Of a stretch of DNA of 64,000 nucleotides, positions 57,765 through 64,000 are shown in pieces; the first letter of the stretch is position 1; each line of letters opens with the position of its first letter. Origin of the DNA: Portunus trituberculatus. Lineage: Eukaryota; Arthropoda; Malacostraca; Decapoda; Portunidae. The translations under genes and the position numbers were made by a program. The notes under the pieces are model-generated. The model was given only the letters and a program-made list of their open reading frames with translations. It was not told where the DNA came from and ran no database searches. Location: assembly GCF_017591435.1 (NCBI RefSeq), contig NC_059268.1, positions 4,880,184 through 4,944,183 of the forward strand. The letters are read 5' to 3'.

Positions 57765-58138
57765 CCCGTTTCCAAAATTCCGCTATCTTTGCGTGATGTG
57801 TTTTTGGGAGGACTGAGTGGTGTATGAAGGTGTAGATGGTGTATAGATGTGTGGTAGCTTGAAGGTCGCTGTTTGTGGGGTTCTCGGTGGTGTGTGTGTG
57901 TGTATGTGTGTGGGTGAAGTGTATAACGAGGGGGAAGAGAACGAATGTCTGAGACGAGGGATCAATACTTGGCAGGGAGGTGAGGTGTCAATGAGCAGAC
58001 AATTATGGTAATGTTATGGACTTATTGATTGTGATTTATGGCCACGCGAGGGAAGCGACGAGCCGCGCTTTCGTAATGGAATGAAAAGTATTTTTATGTA
58101 CATGTTCCTCTCGGGTATAAGACGAGTGCATGGGAGGG
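57765..58138. other. Unassigned sequence
   Basis: G- and T-rich with a short GT run at about 57889-57912. No gene recognised. Confidence 0.4.
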
Positions 58139-58535
58139 AAGGATGAAAGAAAGTGCAAGGGAGGAAGAGAAGAGAGGTGCATGGGAGGAGAGAAGGAAGG
58201 GAGGTGCATAGGAAAAAAGGAAATGATAGCTTGGGAGAGAAAGAAAGGAAGAAAGAGGATTACAAGAAAAGAAAGGAAGAGACACGGATGGGAGGAAGAA
58301 AAGAATTGAATGGAAAGGAAGAAAAAGGAAAAGAGAAAAGGAGAGGAGAGAAGAAAGAAAAGTAGAAGGGTAAAAAAGACAAGTACATGGGGAGAAGAAA
58401 AACTGCATGGGAAAAATGGCATGCTTGGAAAGAGGAAAGAAGATGACATGGGATAGAAGGGAGAGACGTACATGGGAGGAAAGACAAAGATTGCATGGGA
58501 GAAAGAAGGAGGATCACATGACATAGAGGAAAGAG
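58139..58535 (+). repeat. Purine-rich degenerate repeat with recurring GCATGGGAG
   Basis: About 400 bp of almost pure A and G, broken at irregular intervals by ATGGGAG or CATGGGA words (for example near 58130, 58180, 58288, 58388, 58408, 58448, 58472 and 58494). This is a decayed tandem repeat with a unit of roughly 20-50 bp. Confidence 0.65.
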
Positions 58536-59080
58536 GCTTAGGTTGTGCTGTGTGTGGCGTTCGAGTGGCAGGGAAGAGGGTAAGAAGGTCAGATAAGTCA
58601 AACACGGCAAAGAAAGGGCTGAGACTTTACATCCACCAAACACATCCTGCTGCGGCTTAGTCTGGGGTCCCTCGAATGTCAATCAGGTGATACGAAGAGA
58701 TGACCCAGAAAAGTAATGACATTGGTAGTATAACTTGTGTTGGTATAAATAAAAATCATGTATGTAGTCCCCTCTCGCCTATCTGCACCCTTTCATTCTC
58801 CGTTGTCATTGTACGAGTTCATCTGTCATTATTTTCTGACCATCCCTTGTAGTTTGTCGTGTTACTCCCACCCGGGTCATCGTCCGGTGCAGCAGTGTCC
58901 CAGGGCAAACGTGAGTGTCTCTGAGGTGTGTTGGCTGAGGGATGATGGTTGTATAGATTGTTTCATCTGTTAGTGATTGCTCGTAACTTAACCATTTCAC
59001 TGTTTTTTTTTTTTTTTTTTTTTGCGCATCTTTCCTTAATCCTTTCACTGTTGAACAAATATTTTTTGCATGTACATATG
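58536..59080. other. Unassigned sequence
   Basis: No gene recognised. It contains a T run at about 59004-59022. Confidence 0.4.
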
Positions 59081-59258
59081 ATTTATTTATTTATTTTTTT
59101 ATTTATACCATGTGGGCTTTTCACGGGAATTTATGGGCTAAGGGGATACTTTTTGGGTACCCTCTATCTCAAAGCCCACCCGCTAGGAAACCGTTGCCCC
59201 GAGTGAGAAAGCCCAACCTACACTCGGACCGTGGACAGGATTCGAACCCGTGCGCTTT
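59081..59258 (-). mobile_element. tRNA-derived SINE, family 1, copy 3
   Basis: A reverse-complement copy of the SINE at 21425 and 43079. Its A-rich tail lies at the left (TTTATTTATTT), then the body (GTGGGCTTTTCACGGG, TGCCCCGAGTGAG), and the B box appears as GGATTCGAACCC. The 5' part of the head, including the A box, is missing. Confidence 0.88.
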
Positions 59259-59350
59259 AGACATTTATGTGCTATAGGCTCTTGAATAATCTTAGTGGCC
59301 TATGAAAAAAAACAAAATTGAGCCTTTATTTTCTTTTTTTCTTTTAACAA

Positions 59351-59407
59351 TAGGAGCATTTCTTTATAGGAGCATTTCTTTATATATTGGAGCATTTCTT
59401 TATATAG
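59351..59407 (+). repeat. Three-copy short tandem repeat
   Basis: TAGGAGCATTTCTTTA occurs three times (third copy TTGGAGC) with a period of about 18-22 bp. Confidence 0.9.
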
Positions 59408-59639
59408 AGGTCGCAATGTTCAGATCGGACAGACTTCAGCCATCTTTTCTTGTTCTACAGCCACCTCCGAACATTGCAATAGCTAGAAAGTGTAAAAATA
59501 TATCCTATTGTATTCTTTTGTTTCTTGTGGATGCTTATGCAATACAAAACTACATACATTACCTTTAGTGCTGTAAATGACTGCATTATCGCACTGAGAG
59601 AGTTAAAGGTTCCTGACTCTCCGTTTTCTGAGTGGTAGA

Positions 59640-59955
59640 AGCTGTAATGAGTCAGATTGTATGAGGCAGACAGTATGATGAAGACCGTTCGCAACATTTT
59701 ATAAGAGTATGATGCAAACTATATGAGTCAAGTAGTATGAGAGAGATCGTTTGAGGGAGAATATGTATGTAAGTATGAGATAAACTTAATGAGTCAGGCA
59801 ATATGAAGCAAACCATACAAGCCAAGTATTATTATGCCGAGGGATTCTATATGAATATAAGGCAAACCGTATGAGTCTCACATTATGAACAGAGCGTAAG
59901 GCAAAGTATTTTAATATAAGATAATTTGTAGATGTCTTATGGTAGTATGAGGTAG
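59640..59955 (+). repeat. Degenerate tandem repeat of TATGAG-type units
   Basis: Words such as GTATGAG, TATGAGTC(A) and GGCAAACCGTATGAGTC recur about every 15-40 bp across 300 bp. The unit is too decayed to define a clean period. Confidence 0.6.
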
Positions 59956-60239
59956 GATTACGAGGAGCTACAGGGTGCTCAAGAAGACTTTCCTCCCTGT
60001 AGTGACCTTGAAGAGTCCTGTTGGTTGTGTGTAGGTCACGAGGTAGTGTACGATGACTTAAGTGTGTTCAATATGTGCTCAATGTAACAGATAAGTGCTT
60101 CCCATCGTCATTGTCTTATTACAGTGGGTATATTCTGAACGTAGTGGCGAATGTTCTTACTGTTCTAGGCAATCATCATCAGAATCTTGTGATTGTGGTT
60201 ATAAGATATTTCGTGCACCTATTACGACGTCTAAATTTC

Positions 60240-60550
60240 GTGAACATTTCCTTCGATTTAAATGTCTGCATGTGAAATTTTATGCATTTTCTATGATATA
60301 ATATTTCCTTAACATTTTTCGCAATCTAACTTCACTATATATTTTTGTCTACACTTTAGAATTTTTCATCACTAAACCTTTTGTAATATTTTCCGCAATC
60401 TGAAACTTCATTTGCATTTTCTGTAATATAATCCTTTACACACTTTCTGCACTGCGAGCGCATTGATATTAAACATTTTCCACAATGTAAACTTGCACCT
60501 TTTCTTTTGCATTTAAGTTCACGTACATTTACTGCACTCAATTTATTTCA
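60240..60550 (+). repeat. Degenerate AT-rich tandem repeat (CATTTTCCGCAATCTAA type)
   Basis: Variants of ACATTTTTCGCAATCTAAC recur near 60310, 60388, 60470 and, in part, 60417 and 60440, suggesting an old repeat of roughly 40-80 bp. Confidence 0.55.
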
Positions 60551-60639
60551 CATCATCCAACTTCTTTCACATTATCCGTAGTAATTTTTTTTTGTCCTAT
60601 CCTGTTCCCTCATGTTTTAGTGTTTTTTCTGACAATAAT

Positions 60640-61040
60640 GATCGATATGGCGCGTCTTCAGTCTCTCTCTCCTTGCTACAATGTTTCTTCTCTTGCTGTA
60701 TTCTGCCACATTTTTCACGTTTCCTACTCTTTTGATTTTGCTAACTGCATGTCTTCCTTGCCCCTCGCTGCAAAAGACTTCTGCTCTCATCCCTATTTTG
60801 TCATACTCTCAAACGTACGTACATCCCTTTCTTAGCTCTGGAACTTCATGCCTGCTTCTGTGTTTCCTCCTCTTTATGACTTTAACTCTTTCAAAAGGGA
60901 GATCTAAAAATCACTCATTCTCCAGCTCTGAGTGATGCTTTTGAGATTTTCTTTTAGGAACTGGCGGAACTGGCACCTCAATATGCTTTTTTTCGTTTCT
61001 TTTGTTGCCCTAAGCTAGTATTACATAAAATAATCGTACT
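60640..61040 (+). mobile_element. Old relic of the CR1/Jockey-like LINE 3' end
   Basis: The fragment parallels the LINE at 22856-23790. FHVSYSFDFANCMSSLP corresponds to FHGKCSTDLVNCMPPLL; later come CSHPYFVILSNVR against SSHPYSVQLSNAR, a LWNF-like step, and a 3' UTR with GGCACCTC and TTGCCCTAAGCTAG. It is shortened by deletions and ends near ATTACATAAAATAAT. It is non-coding. Confidence 0.72.
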
Positions 61041-61279
61041 ACTAATAATATTGGTCCTTACTGTTACCCATGGGCTCTTCTAAGTTTCTAAGGTACTGGT
61101 GGTAAAACTGTACGGTAACAGTACGTGAGGTGCTGAATTTGGCGATGACAAGTAGCCACCGCCTCAGGAACTGACGCGTGTAGACCAGATGACTTATTGC
61201 AGCTTCACTTGTTTATTCATGTTTTTTTTTATGTTTTTACAAGCAAAGTACGTGATGTAGCATGAAGTGTGTACGGCTC
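61041..61279. other. Unassigned sequence
   Basis: No gene or repeat recognised. Confidence 0.4.
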
Positions 61280-61520
61280 AACGCTTCTTTCTCTTTTTCA
61301 TTTATTTCCTTTATTCTATTTTTTTCATCTGTTTTTCTTTCCTTCCTTTATTTATTTCTTCTTTCTTTTGTTCTCCCTTTATTCTTTTCTTTTCTTTGTT
61401 TCCTCTTATCTTTTTGTTCTTTTTCTTTTTCCGTCTTTCCTTCCTTCCTTCTTTTTTTTTTTTTTTTTATTCTCTCTCTATTCCCGGTCCTTTTATTCTT
61501 TCTCTCTGTCATTTATTCTT
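61280..61520. repeat. Polypyrimidine tract
   Basis: Irregular T- and C-rich DNA (TTTCTTT, CCTTCCTTCC units). Three overlapping plus-strand frames of 90-122 codons inside it are low-complexity artefacts. Confidence 0.85.
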
Positions 61521-61591
61521 CCTCTTTGTATCTGTATAATCGTTTCGTGGATTGTGGATATGTTCGTAATATTAATTCTGGCGAAGCATTA

Positions 61592-61617
61592 GGGTGGTGG
61601 TGGTGGTGGTGGTGGTG
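61592..61617 (+). repeat. (GGT)n microsatellite
   Basis: About eight GGT units. Confidence 0.95.
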
Positions 61618-61821
61618 TGGCAGGTGTTAGCAGGACGAGATCTTACCGTGAGAAGTCAGCATATACGTATAACGATTATCTCACACCGGGTAGCGATGTT
61701 ATTCATTTAGCGGCGTGAAATGAGAAATAAATGTTTCACCTTTATACTTTTTCAACAGTAAGTATTTATCGCTAACGTGGCGTAACGTCCTTTTGTCTGC
61801 TGTGCATGTATGTTTGTATGA

Positions 61822-61823
<2 letters not shown>

Positions 61824-61896
<73 letters not shown>
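61824..61896. repeat. (CA)n microsatellite upstream of a SINE
   Basis: About 36 CA units run directly into the SINE head. Confidence 0.97.
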
Positions 61897-61899
<3 letters not shown>

Positions 61900-62180
61900 G
61901 CTCAGTGGTTAGAGCGCTGGCTTCACAAGCCAGAGGACCGGGGTTCGATTCCCCGGCCGGGTGGAGATATTTGGGTGTGTCTCCTTTCACGTGTAGCCCC
62001 TGTTCACCTAGCAGTGAGTAGGTACGGGATGTAAATCGAGGAGTTGTGACCTTGTTGTCCCGGTGTGTGTTGTGTGCCTGGTCTCAGGCCTATCCGAAGA
62101 TCGGAAATAATGAGCTCTGAGCTCGTTCCGTAGGGTAACGTCTGGCTGTCTCGTCAGAGACTGCAGCAGATCAAACAGTG

Positions 62181-62183
<3 letters not shown>
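61897..62183 (+). mobile_element. tRNA-Val-derived SINE
   Basis: The head has A box GTAGCTCAGTGG, an anticodon arm CTGGCTTCACAAGCCAG (loop TTCACAA, anticodon CAC, Val), and T arm with B box GGTTCGATTCC. The 5' acceptor strand is replaced by CA repeat, so it is not a functional tRNA gene. The ~210-bp body continues GGAGATATTTGGGTGTGTCT and GATCGGAAATAATGAGCTC and ends CAGATCAAACAGTGAAAC, running straight into another CA repeat. Confidence 0.88.
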
Positions 62184-62255
<72 letters not shown>

Positions 62256-62272
62256 TCATCAAAAAAATATCT

Positions 62273-62364
<92 letters not shown>
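62184..62364. repeat. (CA)n then (CT)n microsatellites
   Basis: About 34 CA units to 62252, a short spacer, then about 44 CT units (62277-62364). The CA part directly follows the SINE 3' end. Confidence 0.96.
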
Positions 62365-62367
<3 letters not shown>

Positions 62368-62939
62368 AACTGTATTAAGTCTGAACCTGTTATTTCTTAT
62401 CATATTCAGTGACCAATGTAGGTATGAAAGTTTTAATCTGCTAAGGAATATAATGCATCCCTTGTACCATTTTAGTCATTCTTCTCTGCGATAACTCCAA
62501 GCATTAGTCAGGACGCACTAAGAAGTTTTGTATCGATTGGTAGGGTATTAGGTGGAGCAGCAGGAAAGGTGGAGGCGCAGGAAGTGGACGTCGGTCTGTA
62601 ATAACCATCATGTGTAAGAGGAACACACGGGGAGCACCGCCAGTCTGTCCATTTGTTACTGAACACCGCCAGGGAAAAAGTATGCTTCATTTCCTTGAAG
62701 AGGCGCAGACAGGGAAGAGGGAGCGAAGGTGGTGGTGGGGGAGGTGCTTGGGAAGGGGTATGGGCAAACAGGCACCGGTCAATCATCTTTCCTTCATCGT
62801 CCATTTCTTTCCATTTCTTTTCAGTTTTATTTCTCCAGGATGAGGTTTTCATTTACTTATCTTTTTATTGTGGATTTCTTTGAGAAGTTTAATAGAAGAG
62901 CTTCTGCTGCTGCTTACTGTACGGTCTCTTGAAAAACAG
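62365..62939. other. Unassigned sequence
   Basis: No gene recognised. Frames on both strands around 62510-62880 overlap each other and lack splice context. Confidence 0.4.
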
Positions 62940-63140
62940 ACTATTTATGTACATTGTGATGGGTGCGTGAAGGAGTGGACAGTATTGTGTGGTGATATGT
63001 TATGGTTGTAGTGTGGTAGTGGTGTGGTAGTACGTAGTGGTAGTGTACGGGTACCAACTCTGTAATGTTAATGGTAGTGGTGGTGGTGGTGATGGTGGTG
63101 GCGTGAGCAGTAGTGGTAGGAACAATGTGCGGTATACTGT
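62940..63140 (+). repeat. Degenerate (GGT/GTAGTG)n region
   Basis: TGGTAGTGGTGTGGTAGTA-type units and a GGTGGTGGTGGT core near 63077-63101. Confidence 0.8.
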
Positions 63141-63796
63141 GTTTGGTGCAGTGTTGTGTGGTGATTGTGGTGGCATGCAACTTGATACAATGATACAAGA
63201 TACATCTGTTACTAATACAAGAATCCATTGTGTGGTTAAATGGTATACGAGAAACATAAAGAAACCTAATTATTATGTACGAATGAATGATATGCAAGAG
63301 AAAAAAAAAGACTAAAAAATTCATCGTTGCTTAATCAATGCCATGGTCTCGTGAAGCGATGTATCCCTCCGTGTTAAAAATAATCACTGTAAAAAAATAA
63401 GTTGTGCTCGAATAAAGACTCCTAGCACACAAAGGCTCTTCCCTCCACTACTCTCAAAAGACTCTAGTTACAGTTACAAGGGTCTTTACTCGTGTTTTTA
63501 TGGTTCTGGTGGCAGATTAAGACAGTTTGTACATTACCGACAGGAGAGAGAGACACACACTTGAGAACCCGGCAAGTCATATTTGTGGCTGAAGAAAATA
63601 GTTGTTGTGAGAGAGCATAGCGTTTCAGAGCACCACGCCATGAGAGGTCTGCAGGAGGCCAGCTAACATCACACCGCAATTCCTGAACACTGAAAACTTA
63701 CCATGTGCCATCATCATCCGTTAATTTGTCCAGGCTTCTCTTGAAACTGTAATTTTTTTTTTCACTTAATTGGGACTATTTGTGAAGTAATTAATC
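63141..63796. other. Unassigned sequence
   Basis: No gene, element or structured repeat was recognised. Confidence 0.4.
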
Positions 63797-63919
63797 CTAT
63801 ACTTTCTCTTCTCTTCTCTTCTCTTCTCTTTTCTTTTCTTTTCTTTTCTTTTCTTCTCATCTCTTCTCTTCTCTTCCTTTTCTTCCTTTTCTTTTCTTTT
63901 CTTTCTTCTCTTCTCTTCT

Positions 63920-63957
<38 letters not shown>

Positions 63958-63964
63958 CCTCTCT

Positions 63965-64000
<36 letters not shown>
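63797..64000. repeat. Pyrimidine simple repeat (TCTTC / TTTTC / CT)
   Basis: TCTTC pentamers turn into TTTTC and finally CT dinucleotides up to the window edge, so the repeat continues beyond it. Confidence 0.95.

Noticed and set aside
58036..58682. Minus-strand 189- and 140-codon frames
   Set aside because: They are antisense of the purine-rich repeat, giving Phe/Ser/Leu low-complexity products.
61897..61970. Functional tRNA-Val (CAC) gene
   Set aside because: The 5' acceptor strand is replaced by CA repeat and the head runs into a SINE body.
63000..63324. Minus-strand Thr/His-rich 127-codon frame
   Set aside because: It is antisense of degenerate GGT repeats and has no domain.
63464..63679. 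Minus-strand 71-codon frame near the window end
   Set aside because: It looks unremarkable; no motif, splice site or repeat partner was found.

Overview
This is eukaryotic nuclear DNA. Genes are split by GT-AG introns, non-LTR retrotransposons (LINEs), tRNA-derived SINEs and hAT and pogo DNA transposons are plentiful, and there are very long CT/GA, GT/CA and AT microsatellites. Together with the two protein-coding genes this points to an arthropod, most likely a decapod crustacean; that is an inference from repeat content and protein style, not proven here. No prokaryotic features, rRNA genes, functional tRNA genes or CRISPR arrays were seen.

Layout. 1-18500: an AT-rich satellite built from a ~95-bp monomer, with a second, diverged segment inserted every ~0.6-1.1 kb to give a higher-order repeat. 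The array runs on the minus orientation up to ~2953 and then flips to plus. It is cut by a 500-N assembly gap (18501-19000), so its true length is unknown. 19001-30207: a graveyard of transposons. It holds a pogo/Tigger-like element that lost its catalytic core, a 372-bp hAT MITE with a perfect 8-bp target duplication, a decayed LINE carrying a SINE, a young CR1/Jockey-like LINE 3' end, and a head-to-tail chain of LINE copies ending in ATCAAG repeats, one of which is interrupted by an RNase H-bearing I-type LINE.

30208-45875: two housekeeping genes on the plus strand. The first is SPCS2 (signal peptidase complex subunit 2; five coding exons, 192 aa predicted). The second is an SLC38A7/8-like amino-acid transporter (eleven coding exons, 500 aa predicted) with a probable non-coding first exon. 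Three CACGTG E-boxes, two of them TCACGTGA, lie just upstream of that exon. This resembles the CLEAR-type control known for lysosomal genes and would fit a lysosomal glutamine exporter. A hAT MITE starts 12 bp after the SPCS2 stop codon. A ~230-bp CT microsatellite forms the polypyrimidine tract of the transporter's last intron.

45876-64000: no gene is confidently recognised. The stretch looks like intergenic or long-intron sequence. It contains one plausible non-coding first exon with a strong donor (ends 49609), GC-rich islands (~52.0-52.5, ~55.0-56.1 and ~57.5-57.75 kb) with weak exon candidates, a large palindrome around an AT microsatellite, several degenerate purine-rich or AT-rich tandem repeats, a minus-strand copy of the SINE seen twice earlier, a tRNA-Val-derived SINE flanked by CA repeats, and a second, older relic of the CR1/Jockey-like LINE.

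The two real genes are not an operon; they are neighbours in the same orientation about 3.9 kb apart (stop codon to start codon). Everything else is repeats or unassigned.
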